Shown here: positions 18,724-26,758 of the stretch, in pieces
How the letters are laid out: each line of letters begins with the position of its first letter
Position numbering within the stretch: the stretch's first letter is position 1
NCBI GenBank assembly: GCA_946407015.1
Contig: CAMJML010000003.1
Location: 1 to 64,000 of the forward strand
DNA from: an uncultured Selenomonadales bacterium
GTDB taxonomy: Bacteria > Bacillota > Negativicutes > DSM-1736 > Dendrosporobacteraceae
Direction: 5' to 3'
DNA length: 64,000 nt
The notes under the pieces: generated by a model
What the model was told of the DNA's origin: nothing
Database searches by the model: none
Seen by the model: the letters and a program-made list of their open reading frames with translations, nothing else
Made by a program: the position numbers and the translations under genes

Positions 18724-18803
18724 TTGGCAAAAAGATGACTTTCCTGTAGGATAAAAGTCATCAGCATGATAGTTGAGCAACGCTTCATGATGCGGAAACT
18801 ATC
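18724..18803 (+). promoter_or_regulatory. ltaE promoter with overlapping palindrome and leader hairpin
   Basis: TTGGCA (18724-18729), 17 bases, then TAGGAT (18747-18752) fits a sigma-A promoter for the downstream aldolase gene. A perfect 9-bp inverted repeat, GATGACTTT (18734-18742) and AAAGTCATC (18754-18762), straddles the -10 element, as a repressor operator would. Just downstream GATAGTT (18768-18774) can pair with AACTATC (18797-18803) in the leader. No regulator is known for these sites; the call is from position and symmetry. Confidence 0.45.
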
Positions 18804-18841
18804 GTAATTTGTAGCAAGAATGATCATTTTAAGGAGTATAG

Positions 18842-19876
18842 ATGATGAGATTAGTGGATTTACGCAGTGATACGGTTACTCTGCCTACTTCACAAATGCG
18901 CCAGGCTATGTATCAGGCTGAAGTCGGCGATGATGTTTATGGGGAAGATTCAACCGTTATTCAGCTTGAAAATCTTGGTGCCGAAATGACCGGGAAGGAA
19001 GCGGCTTTATTTGTTCCCAGCGGAACAATGGGCAACCAACTTGCTGTTATGACCCATTGTCAAAGAGGAGATGAGGTGATTTGCGAAACAGATTCGCATA
19101 TCTTCTTTTATGAAGTTGCCGGCTTAGCTTATTTGGCAGGCGTCCAAGCGCGGACATTGACTGGTAATAAAGGAATATTGTCAGCTGAAGCTATTGAGCA
19201 GGTTATTCGCCCGTCTGATATTCACCAACCGCGAACCGCTTTGATTTGCTTAGAAAATACCCATAACCGGGCAGGCGGTACCTGCTATCCAATAACGGAT
19301 CTAAGAGCTATTCAAAGATTGGCCCAAAGCCGAGCTATTCCAATACATATTGACGGAGCCCGATTATTCAATGCAGCAATTGCCCAAAAAAAGAACGTAA
19401 AAGAATTGGCAAGTTATTGTGATACTGTAAGTTTATGCTTATCAAAAGGATTAGGAGCACCGATAGGGTCTTTGTTACTTGGATCAAAGACGTTTATAGT
19501 AAATGCGCGCCGTTACCGTAAACTATTAGGGGGAGGGATGAGACAAGCCGGGATTATCGCCGCTGCTGGCCTCATCAGTTTGACTCAGCAGGTCGACCGG
19601 CTTGAGCAAGATCATCTAAACGCCAAACAGCTGGCTAGTGCTCTTGCAAATCTTGGATTAATAATAGATTTGGACACGGTTCAAACGAATATTGTCTTAT
19701 TTGATGTCTCCTCGGTAGGGATTCATGCACAGAACATGCTGGCTTCTTTACGGGAATTTGGTATAAAAGCCAATGCATTCGGTGAATATAAAATTCGTTT
19801 TGTGACTCATTACGGGATAACAAAACCAGATATTGAATATGTCATCAATGTACTGGCTAAGATTATAAAAGGGTGA
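18842..19876 (+). CDS. ltaE: Low-specificity L-threonine aldolase
   Basis: A PLP enzyme that cleaves threonine or allo-threonine to glycine and acetaldehyde in the cytosol. The 344-residue protein has the family N-terminus LRSDTVTLPT, the VGDDVYGED and FVPSGTMGNQLA segments, IHIDGARLFNA, and the PLP lysine in SLCLSKGLGAPIGS. ATG 18842 follows AAGGAG; a second ATG directly after it is equally possible. It has its own promoter region and is followed four bases later by rarA, so the two are probably cotranscribed although unrelated in function. Confidence 0.92.
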   Translation: MMRLVDLRSDTVTLPTSQMRQAMYQAEVGDDVYGEDSTVIQLENLGAEMTGKEAALFVPSGTMGNQLAVMTHCQRGDEVICETDSHIFFYEVAGLAYLAGVQARTLTGNKGILSAEAIEQVIRPSDIHQPRTALICLENTHNRAGGTCYPITDLRAIQRLAQSRAIPIHIDGARLFNAAIAQKKNVKELASYCDTVSLCLSKGLGAPIGSLLLGSKTFIVNARRYRKLLGGGMRQAGIIAAAGLISLTQQVDRLEQDHLNAKQLASALANLGLIIDLDTVQTNIVLFDVSSVGIHAQNMLASLREFGIKANAFGEYKIRFVTHYGITKPDIEYVINVLAKIIKG

Positions 19877-19880
19877 TTAT

Positions 19881-21200
19881 ATGGATCTATTTTCTTATGC
19901 GACTCAGGCCATTCTTGAAAATAACGCGCCACTGGCGACAAGAATGCGCCCTAAGGTTTTGTCCGATTATATTGGCCAGGAAGAAGTTACCGGACCAGGC
20001 AAATTTTTACGTCGTATGATTGATTCTGATAAAGTTCCTTCCATGATTCTCTTTGGCCCTCCAGGAACAGGCAAAACAACACTAGCAGAAATTATTGCCA
20101 GTACAACAAATAGCAGATTTGAGAAATTAAATGCTGTAGCTGCCGGAATTTCAGATGTTCGGAAAATTGTTGAAGCAGCTAAAGAAAGATTGAGACTTGA
20201 ACAACGCAGAACTATTCTGTTTATCGACGAAATCCATCGATTTAATAAAAGTCAGCAGGATGTCCTACTGCCCTATGTTGAAGACGGAAGAATTATTCTA
20301 ATTGGTGCAACAACCGAAAACCCCTATTTCTCAGTCAATTCTCCGTTACTTTCTCGGATGCGGGTAGTCAGGCTAAATCCGCTGGATCAACAGGCGGTAA
20401 CGAAAATTTTAAAACGTGCTATTGAGGAGTGCGAGAGCGGCTTAGGCTCAATGAACTTATCTTCTGATGAGACAGTTTTTGAAACGATTTATATTGTAGC
20501 CAATGGGGATGCCAGGATTGCGCTCAATATCTTGGAGCAATGTGCCGTAATGGCTGAGCAAAGCACTGAAAAAAAAATAACTGTTGAAACAGTGCATGCT
20601 GTTGTTGGTGAACGCATGCAGCGGTATGACAAACAGGGCGATCAGCATTATGATGTCATATCGGCATTCATAAAAAGCATGCGTGGCTCTGATCCGGATG
20701 CCGCTATTCATTATTTGGCACGGATGCTGGCTGCCGGTGAAGATCTTAATTTTATTGCCCGGCGTATTGTGATTTGCGCTGCCGAAGATGTCGGTAATGC
20801 GGATCCTCAGGCGCTGATTATTGCTATGGCAGCAGCGAATGCTGCTCAATTTCTAGGACTGCCTGAAGCACGAATTCCATTAGCGCAAGCTGTTACGTAT
20901 ATTGCCAGTGCACCCAAGAGCAATGCGGCCTATATGGCGATTAATATGGCTCTGTCCGATATGAAACAAAAGGATTGTGGCAGTATTCCTGTGCATTTAC
21001 GTGATGCAAGCTATCAAGGAGCAGGAAATTTTGGACATGGTAAGAACTACAGGTATCCGCATGATTATGATGGTCATTTTGTACAGCAAGATTATTTGCC
21101 TGAGCCACTGCAAAAAACGGTCTATTATCGGCCGACTTTAAATGGAAATGAAGCTCATATCCATGAACAATTGCGTAAATTATGGCCATCGCGAAATTAG
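19881..21200 (+). CDS. rarA: Replication-associated recombination protein A
   Basis: A 439-residue AAA+ ATPase of the RarA/MgsA/WRNIP1 family that acts at stalled replication forks. Walker A is FGPPGTGKTT and Walker B LFIDEIHRFNKSQQD; the C-terminal tetramerisation region holds GSDPDAAIHYLARMLAAGED, with the MgsA-type end RYPHDYDGHFVQQDYLP. It is B. subtilis YrvN/RarA, which there also lies just after the 6S RNA gene. Start ATG 19881 follows an AAAAGGGTG ribosome site. Full family length with no disruption. Confidence 0.93.
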   Translation: MDLFSYATQAILENNAPLATRMRPKVLSDYIGQEEVTGPGKFLRRMIDSDKVPSMILFGPPGTGKTTLAEIIASTTNSRFEKLNAVAAGISDVRKIVEAAKERLRLEQRRTILFIDEIHRFNKSQQDVLLPYVEDGRIILIGATTENPYFSVNSPLLSRMRVVRLNPLDQQAVTKILKRAIEECESGLGSMNLSSDETVFETIYIVANGDARIALNILEQCAVMAEQSTEKKITVETVHAVVGERMQRYDKQGDQHYDVISAFIKSMRGSDPDAAIHYLARMLAAGEDLNFIARRIVICAAEDVGNADPQALIIAMAAANAAQFLGLPEARIPLAQAVTYIASAPKSNAAYMAINMALSDMKQKDCGSIPVHLRDASYQGAGNFGHGKNYRYPHDYDGHFVQQDYLPEPLQKTVYYRPTLNGNEAHIHEQLRKLWPSRN

Positions 21201-21268
21201 TTGTTTTTGCCAGGCTATTCAAGCATAATCTGGTGATTCAAAACGAAAAATAAAGCGTAATATTATTT

Positions 21269-21297
21269 TTGACAATGCTAAAATTTTCTGCTATATT
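21269..21297 (+). promoter_or_regulatory. Sigma-A promoter of the iscR-iscS-iscU-mnmA operon
   Basis: TTGACA (21269-21274), 17 bases, TATATT (21292-21297). The leader to the TTG start is about 45 bases. An ACTC...ACTCGG direct motif lies just downstream and could be a regulator site, but this is weak. Confidence 0.8.
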
Positions 21298-21347
21298 TAT
21301 ACTCAATAAAACCTATCATTTTACTCGGAAAAGCGGGAGAGATTTTA

Positions 21348-21782
21348 TTGAAATTGTCAACAAAGGGACGATACGGGGTTGCAGCCATGTATGACTTGGC
21401 GCTGCATTATGGACAAGGGCCAATATCATTAAAGAGTGTTGCTCAGCGGCAGGGAATTTCAGAACATTATCTGGAACAGTTAATGGGGGTTTTGCGTAAA
21501 GCCGGTTATGTGAAGAGCCTGCGAGGTTCGCAAGGCGGGTATACATTGACAAAAGATCCCGCACAAATTACTGTCGGTGATATTATTACGATTATGGAAG
21601 GTCCTATTGCTCCTGTTGATTGTTTACTGACTGACGATATTGTTAACACTTACTGCGAACGAGCTGGAGCATGTGTAACACGAGGTGTATGGGCAAAGGT
21701 ACGTGACAGTATCAATAACGTATTAAATTCAATATCTCTCGCAGATTTATGCCGTGAGGATAAACAACAAGGAGATGAATAG
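21348..21782 (+). CDS. iscR: Rrf2 family transcriptional regulator, IscR-like
   Basis: A 144-residue winged-helix regulator opening the Fe-S assembly operon. The N-terminus MKLSTKGRYGVAAMYDLA and recognition segment ISEHYLEQLMGVLRKAGYV are typical of Rrf2. Three cysteines follow in the pattern C-x10-C-x5-C (from VDC to AGACV), close to the Fe-S ligands of IscR though the first spacing is longer than the C-x5-C of E. coli IscR. It probably senses Fe-S status and controls its own operon; a CymR-like cysteine regulator is the alternative, but CymR lacks these cysteines. The start is TTG 21348 behind GGGAGAG. Confidence 0.85.
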   Translation: MKLSTKGRYGVAAMYDLALHYGQGPISLKSVAQRQGISEHYLEQLMGVLRKAGYVKSLRGSQGGYTLTKDPAQITVGDIITIMEGPIAPVDCLLTDDIVNTYCERAGACVTRGVWAKVRDSINNVLNSISLADLCREDKQQGDE

Positions 21783-21784
21783 TA

Positions 21785-22990
21785 ATGAAACGAATTTATT
21801 TCGACCACTCAGCTACCACAGCGGTTGATGCAGATGTAGCAAAACTAATGCTTGAGTATATGACTGAAAAGTTTGGAAACCCTTCGAGTATTCATTCTTT
21901 TGGTCGTGAAGTCCGTAAAGCGGTAGATGAGGCTCGCGGGCATGTTGCTGATCTGATTGGTGCCAATGCGAATGAAATCTTTTTTACCAGTGGCGGTACG
22001 GAAGCGGATAATATTGCTTTAAAAGGTGTTGCTTTTGCCAATCGTAAGAAAGGAAATCATATTATTACAACGGCGATTGAGCACCATGCTATTTTGCATA
22101 CTTGTGAATATTTGGAGAAGCAAGGGTTTTCCATTACTTATTTACCTGTTGACGAGAATGCCCGGGTAAGAATTGAAGATGTTCGTAATGCGATTACGGA
22201 TAAAACAATTCTAATCAGTGTGATGTTTGCCAATAATGAGGTGGGAACGCTTCAGCCAATCAAGGAGATTGGCGAGATTGCTAAGGAAAAGGGAATCTAC
22301 TTCCATACGGATGCCGTTCAAGCGGTCGGTAGTTATCCGATTAATGTAAAAGAACTCAACATTGATTTATTAACTTTATCCGGTCATAAATTCCACGGGC
22401 CAAAAGGAATTGGTGCTTTGTACGCGCGCCGCGGAGTAAGACTTGAAGCTCAGCAACAAGGTGGTGGACAAGAACGCAGTATACGTCCAGGTACCGAAAA
22501 TGTTCCGGGAATTATTGGGTTAGGCAAAGCTGCAGAAATAGCAAAGCGCGACCTGGAGAAGAAGATAGCGCATATTTCAGCTTTACGGGATAAACTGATG
22601 GCCGGGATTCAAGCCAAAATACCGGATATTAAATTAAATGGTCATCCAACGCTGCGGATGCCAGGGAATGTAAATTTTAGTTTTCGATTTGTTGAAGGCG
22701 AATCGCTGCTTTTGAATCTTGATTTGAAAGGGATCGCGGCTTCCAGTGGTTCAGCCTGTACTTCCGGCTCACTTGATCCCTCTCATGTTCTGCTGGCAAT
22801 GGGACTGACCCATGAGGTTGCTCATGGATCATTGCGGATCAGTTTGGGCCGTGGTAATACAGAAGAAGAAATCGATTATTGCCTCACTGTTTTACCTGAA
22901 ATCATTGAACGTTTACGCAGCATGTCTCCGCTAAGCAATTCGAGTACTATGGCTGAGAACAATCCATGCAGTCATTGTCATAAGCATTAA
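21785..22990 (+). CDS. iscS: Cysteine desulfurase
   Basis: A PLP enzyme that takes sulfur from cysteine as a persulfide for Fe-S clusters and tRNA thiolation. The 401-residue protein has the N-terminal YFDHSATTAVD, the PLP lysine in LSGHKFHGPKGIGAL and the catalytic cysteine in SSGSACTSGSLDPSHVL, a long loop of the IscS/NifS group I type. The C-terminus ends in a histidine- and cysteine-rich CSHCHKH tail, which could bind metal or transfer sulfur. It starts two bases after the regulator stop and is followed by iscU and mnmA, which use its sulfur. Confidence 0.95.
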   Translation: MKRIYFDHSATTAVDADVAKLMLEYMTEKFGNPSSIHSFGREVRKAVDEARGHVADLIGANANEIFFTSGGTEADNIALKGVAFANRKKGNHIITTAIEHHAILHTCEYLEKQGFSITYLPVDENARVRIEDVRNAITDKTILISVMFANNEVGTLQPIKEIGEIAKEKGIYFHTDAVQAVGSYPINVKELNIDLLTLSGHKFHGPKGIGALYARRGVRLEAQQQGGGQERSIRPGTENVPGIIGLGKAAEIAKRDLEKKIAHISALRDKLMAGIQAKIPDIKLNGHPTLRMPGNVNFSFRFVEGESLLLNLDLKGIAASSGSACTSGSLDPSHVLLAMGLTHEVAHGSLRISLGRGNTEEEIDYCLTVLPEIIERLRSMSPLSNSSTMAENNPCSHCHKH

Positions 22991-23010
22991 TTGAGAGGGG
23001 AAGAATAGGT

Positions 23011-23385
23011 ATGTATACTGAAAAAGTTATGGATCATTTCACTAACCCGCGCAATGTTGGTGAGATTAAAGAAGCCAGTGGCGTTGGCGAAGTCGGCAAT
23101 GCAAAATGCGGCGATATTATGCGAATCTATTTGCAAGTTGAAGATAATATTATTAAAGATGTAAAATTTAAAACTTTCGGTTGTGGTGCAGCGATTGCAA
23201 CAAGCAGTATGGTTACCGAACTCGTCAAAGGCAAGAATTTGGAAGAGGCTCTGCAGATTTCAAATCAAGCCGTTGCTGAAGCGCTTGGTGGCTTGCCACC
23301 GGCAAAAATGCATTGCTCCAACTTAGCTGCCGATGCACTGCATGAAGCAATTAAAGACTATATGAACAAAAAAGAAGGAAAGTGA
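23011..23385 (+). CDS. iscU: Fe-S cluster scaffold protein IscU/NifU-like
   Basis: A 124-residue scaffold on which [2Fe-2S]/[4Fe-4S] clusters are built. It starts MYTEKVMDHFTNPRNVGEI and keeps the three ligand cysteines in NAKCGD, FGCGAAIATSS and MHCSNLA, with the conserved aspartate after the first. It is the single-domain form rather than full three-domain NifU. The ribosome site is GAGAGGGGAAG. It lies 20 bases after iscS and 7 before mnmA. Confidence 0.95.
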   Translation: MYTEKVMDHFTNPRNVGEIKEASGVGEVGNAKCGDIMRIYLQVEDNIIKDVKFKTFGCGAAIATSSMVTELVKGKNLEEALQISNQAVAEALGGLPPAKMHCSNLAADALHEAIKDYMNKKEGK

Positions 23386-23392
23386 TTGGATC

Positions 23393-24487
23393 ATGTGCGC
23401 TAAACCCAGAGTGGTTGTGGCCATGAGCGGAGGGGTGGACAGTTCTTTAACTGCCGCCCTTCTTGTACGTCAAGGCTACGATGTAATCGGTGTGACCATG
23501 CAAATATGGGATAATTCGAATCAAGAGAACGATTCGGAAAATCGCGGCTGTTGTTCGTTATCGGCAGTGGATGACGCCAGAAGAGTCGCAGAAAAAATTG
23601 GGATTCCTTATTATGTGTTAAATTTCCGGGATATGTTTCAGGAAACGGTTGTGAACTATTTTATTCATGAATATGCGCGGGGTCAAACCCCTAATCCCTG
23701 TATTGCTTGTAACCGCTATGTGAAATTTGAAGGGCTATTGCAGAAATCATTAGGATTAGGAGCCGAGTATGTAGCAACCGGCCATTATGCCCGCATTGAG
23801 TACGATAATGATCGGAAACGCTACCTTTTACGAAAGGGCCTTGATACCAGTAAAGATCAGTCTTATGCGCTCTATCATTTAAACCAAACGACATTGCGCC
23901 ATTTTATGATGCCATTAGGTATCTATACAAAAGTTCAGACCAGAGCTATGGCTGCCGATATAGGACTATCTGTAGCGAATAAGCCTGACAGTCAAGAAAT
24001 ATGTTTTGTTCCCAATGACGATTATAAGAGCTTTTTGGAAGCGAAGGCTCCTAAGGCTTTAAAGCCAGGTAATATTGTTGATGTTCGCGGTACTGTATTA
24101 GGACGACATAAAGGCTTGCCTCTCTATACGGTAGGTCAGCGAAAAGGACTTGGAATTGCTGCTGGTAAACCCATGTATGTTGTTGCGCTTGACCGTGACA
24201 CCAATACGGTTATTGTTGGTTCTAATGAAGATGTATTTGGGACTGAACTGATTGCCGAAGATCTTAATTTTATTACTATCGACCAATTATCTGATCCCCT
24301 TGTTGTTTTAGCAAAGGTTCGCTATAGTGCTCAAGAAAGCGAAGCGTTGGTTACGCCACTGGGTGATGGTCGGGTTCATGTTAAATTTAGCCAGCCGCAG
24401 CGTGCCATTACACCTGGTCAATCAGTTGTGTTTTATGAAGGGGATATTGTTGTTGGGGGCGGAATTATCACTCAGGCATTCAAGTAA
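23393..24487 (+). CDS. mnmA: tRNA-specific 2-thiouridylase MnmA
   Basis: Adds sulfur to U34 of tRNA for Lys, Glu and Gln, using ATP and a persulfide passed from IscS. The 364-residue protein has the PP-loop AMSGGVDSSL, the first catalytic cysteine in TPNPCIACN, the second in QEICFVPNDDY, and the C-terminal beta-barrel domain (GQRKGLGIA onward). Lying right behind iscS and iscU makes sulfur delivery by the same operon very likely. ATG 23393 has only a distant AAGGAA ahead; GTG 23396 is next to it in another frame. Confidence 0.95.
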   Translation: MCAKPRVVVAMSGGVDSSLTAALLVRQGYDVIGVTMQIWDNSNQENDSENRGCCSLSAVDDARRVAEKIGIPYYVLNFRDMFQETVVNYFIHEYARGQTPNPCIACNRYVKFEGLLQKSLGLGAEYVATGHYARIEYDNDRKRYLLRKGLDTSKDQSYALYHLNQTTLRHFMMPLGIYTKVQTRAMAADIGLSVANKPDSQEICFVPNDDYKSFLEAKAPKALKPGNIVDVRGTVLGRHKGLPLYTVGQRKGLGIAAGKPMYVVALDRDTNTVIVGSNEDVFGTELIAEDLNFITIDQLSDPLVVLAKVRYSAQESEALVTPLGDGRVHVKFSQPQRAITPGQSVVFYEGDIVVGGGIITQAFK

Positions 24488-24598
24488 TGTCAAACTAATG
24501 GCTTATTTTCGAATAAAGGGTATCAGCGAACAGAATTTTATTTATAAAATGAATCAATTTGGGGCATAAATAATACTACAATCTGTTGGAGGCCTTAT

Positions 24599-25114
24599 AT
24601 GCAAAAAATTCGAGATATACTTGGCCTGCCAGTTCTGGAAACTCAAAATGGCATACAGATTGGCGAGGTACAAGAAGTGATCATTGATATCGATCAGGCA
24701 ACTGTGCGTGGTATTATTGTTGCTAATGCAAATTGGTTTACGAGCGAACAAGGTATCAAATTTTCCGATTTATACAGCATAGGTCATGATGCTGTCATGG
24801 TCCGCAGTGCAGATGTTGTACAAGCAGTCAGTGAATTTATAATACCAGATTCTCGTGTTTATCATTTGAATGAACTCTTGGACAAACATATTTTTACTGA
24901 GACTGGTCTTCAGTTAGGCACATTGGTAGATCTTGGTTTTGAGCCTTTGACCGGTGAGATAAAAATTTATCATGTGTCTGATGGTGTACTGACTGATTTG
25001 CTGTATGGGCGAATGAGCCTACCATTGCCGCAAGCACAAATTGTTGGGCAGGATAAAGTCATCGTTCCTGAATCAATGGCCAAACTTCTTCATACCGAAT
25101 CTGAGTTATCATAG
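24599..25114 (+). CDS. PRC-barrel domain protein
   Basis: A 171-residue soluble protein made of two PRC-barrel-like repeats, about residues 1-80 (IRDILGLPVLETQNGIQIGEV start) and 85-165 (LNELLDKHIFTETGLQLGTL start). PRC barrels occur in ribosome maturation factors and photosynthetic and sporulation proteins, so function cannot be named. ATG 24599 follows GGAGG (24588-24592). It starts a run of three small same-strand genes between mnmA and the AI-2E gene. Confidence 0.7.
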   Translation: MQKIRDILGLPVLETQNGIQIGEVQEVIIDIDQATVRGIIVANANWFTSEQGIKFSDLYSIGHDAVMVRSADVVQAVSEFIIPDSRVYHLNELLDKHIFTETGLQLGTLVDLGFEPLTGEIKIYHVSDGVLTDLLYGRMSLPLPQAQIVGQDKVIVPESMAKLLHTESELS

Positions 25115-25129
25115 TGTGAGGTGGAGCAA

Positions 25130-25315
25130 ATGTTGACTTGTCCTGTATGTGGAGAGCGCGGCATTGGTAAAGTTGGAGTGGAACAATACTATTGTTGGGA
25201 ATGTTGTGTTGAATTTGTTATGAAAGGCCAAGATGTTAAAGTTTATCATGTATTGGATGATGGAACCTTAACATTATATTCAGAGCAGCTTGAAGAGGCT
25301 GTTAGTTCTAATTAA
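25130..25315 (+). CDS. Small zinc-ribbon protein
   Basis: A 61-residue protein with two cysteine knuckles, CPVCGERG near the start and CWECCVEF at about residue 21-28, which should bind one zinc. The remainder is a short acidic tail. ATG 25130 is preferred over GTG 25121 because GAGGTGGAG lies just ahead of the ATG and overlaps the GTG. It begins 15 bases after the PRC-barrel gene. Function unknown; perhaps a nucleic-acid or protein adaptor. Confidence 0.65.
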   Translation: MLTCPVCGERGIGKVGVEQYYCWECCVEFVMKGQDVKVYHVLDDGTLTLYSEQLEEAVSSN

Positions 25316-25358
25316 CCTGTCCCTTTGAGTACAAATAGTCAATGAAAAGGGGTGACCC

Positions 25359-25568
25359 ATGATGCGCAGATTTTTACACGGCTTGCTTTGGGGTGGTGTG
25401 GTCGGAACCGTACTTGGTGCCATCATAGGCCCAATGGCAAAAATACAACAACCGCCGCGGAAAAAACCATTAGCAGAGCGCAGTGCTGAAGCAGTGCTCT
25501 CTAAAACTGAAGATCTTATGAAAGAGGCTCGTCGTGCACGGCGTCGTTTTATGAAAAAACTGGATTAG
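25359..25568 (+). CDS. Small YtxH-like membrane-anchored protein
   Basis: A 69-residue protein with one N-terminal glycine-rich hydrophobic helix (LLWGGVVGTVLGAIIGPMA) and a basic, helical tail rich in Arg/Lys (EARRARRRFMKKLD). This resembles YtxH-type envelope proteins, of unknown role. ATG 25359 follows AAAAGGGGTGA. A terminator right after it ends the transcript that starts at the iscR promoter or within. Confidence 0.6.
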   Translation: MMRRFLHGLLWGGVVGTVLGAIIGPMAKIQQPPRKKPLAERSAEAVLSKTEDLMKEARRARRRFMKKLD

Positions 25569-25571
25569 GAT

Positions 25572-25600
25572 AAAGAAGGCCGATAAGGTCTTCTTTTTTT
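25572..25600 (+). terminator. Terminator after YtxH-like gene
   Basis: AAAGAAGGCC (25572-25581) pairs with GGTCTTCTTT (25587-25596), one G-U, with a five-base loop and a run of T to 25600. Confidence 0.85.
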
Positions 25601-25652
25601 GCACAGAATATGACTAGGAACAGTTATAACTAAGTGATTTCGAGGTGCTTAA

Positions 25653-26678
25653 GTGGTATTAACAAAAAGACATGTTCGATTAGCCATCATTATTCTATCA
25701 CTCATGGCCGGAGGATATTTTATTTGGCTGGTGCGCAACGGACTTTATCCGTTTATAATCGGGCTGTTTTTAGCCTATCTATTAAATCCAGCTGTTTGCT
25801 TTATAGAAAAAAAAGGAATAGGACGATTGTGGGCTATTGTATTAGTCTACTTGATTTTGTTTAGCATTCTGATTATTGGCGGTAGTCAATTTATTCCTTT
25901 GTTGGTTCATGAACTAGAAAGTTTTGGCAAAGATTTGCCGCAAATGGGCAATAAAGTGGAAGAGTTAATCCAAATGATTCAAGATCAATATAAAAATTCA
26001 GCCTTACCTTTTTCGATGCGAGTTGCCCTTGATCAAACTGTGATAAAAGTTGAAAATGAGGTGCAAATTTTTGTTAATGCAGTAGCTCAGGGAATTGTGA
26101 ATATGCTAAGTCATATTATCGGCCTGGTTATCAGCCCTGTATTGGCTTTCTACTTATTGCATGATTGGTACCAGATTAAGGAACAGTTGCTATCTTTACT
26201 GCCTAGTCGTTGGCGGCCTGAGATCATATCGATATTTAGAGATATTAATAAGATTCTCAATGGGGTTATTCGCGGTCAGATACTCATTGCTGTTCTTGTT
26301 GGTATTTTAGTGAGTACCGGCTTGTACTTCTTAGATTTACGCTATGCATTATTGATTGGTATTTTGGCGGGGCTGCTGGATGTGATTCCTTATTTTGGTG
26401 CTGTGATTGGTGCCGCACCGGCCGTGATGATGGCCTTACTTTATTCACCGTGGCTGGCGATTAAAGTGATTGTGCTTTTCTTAATCGTTCATCAACTGGA
26501 AGGATGTATTATTCAGCCTAAAATCCTGGGTGAGAGTGTAGGACTCCATCCTCTATCGGTTATTTTTTTTGTGTTTATCGGTGGGGAATTAGGCGGACTT
26601 TTGGGAATGCTGATCGGAGTTCCCTTAGCGGCGATTGGTAAAGTCTGCATTCGCCATATGATTAAACTATTAGTATAA
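25653..26678 (+). CDS. AI-2E family transporter (PerM-like), second copy
   Basis: A 341-residue membrane protein with the same layout as the copy at 12220-13260: N-terminal helices, a soluble coiled stretch (about 75-135), then GILAGLLDVIPYFGAVIGA and GLLGMLIGVPLAAIGKV segments. Substrate unknown. GTG 25653 has GAGGTG ten bases ahead. It is followed by the alaS promoter; the same AI-2E then alaS order is common in Negativicutes and Clostridia. Confidence 0.85.
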   Translation: MVLTKRHVRLAIIILSLMAGGYFIWLVRNGLYPFIIGLFLAYLLNPAVCFIEKKGIGRLWAIVLVYLILFSILIIGGSQFIPLLVHELESFGKDLPQMGNKVEELIQMIQDQYKNSALPFSMRVALDQTVIKVENEVQIFVNAVAQGIVNMLSHIIGLVISPVLAFYLLHDWYQIKEQLLSLLPSRWRPEIISIFRDINKILNGVIRGQILIAVLVGILVSTGLYFLDLRYALLIGILAGLLDVIPYFGAVIGAAPAVMMALLYSPWLAIKVIVLFLIVHQLEGCIIQPKILGESVGLHPLSVIFFVFIGGELGGLLGMLIGVPLAAIGKVCIRHMIKLLV

Positions 26679-26688
26679 TCGCCAATTA

Positions 26689-26717
26689 TTGACATTCCAA
26701 GATAATTTATGTATAAT
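26689..26717 (+). promoter_or_regulatory. Consensus sigma-A promoter of alaS
   Basis: TTGACA (26689-26694), exactly 17 bases, TATAAT (26712-26717): a full consensus match. The leader to the start codon is only about 35 bases, so there is no room for a T-box. Confidence 0.92.
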
Positions 26718-26758
26718 GCTCAAAAGAATGGCCTAAACCTTAGTGGAGGTTGATAATA

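Noticed and set aside
24327-24569. 80-codon reading frame across the mnmA end
   Set aside because: It mostly overlaps mnmA in another frame and its free part has no ribosome site.
26718-26758. T-box leader for alaS
   Set aside because: The leader is only about 35 bases, too short for a T-box, and no such structure is seen before hisS or aspS either.
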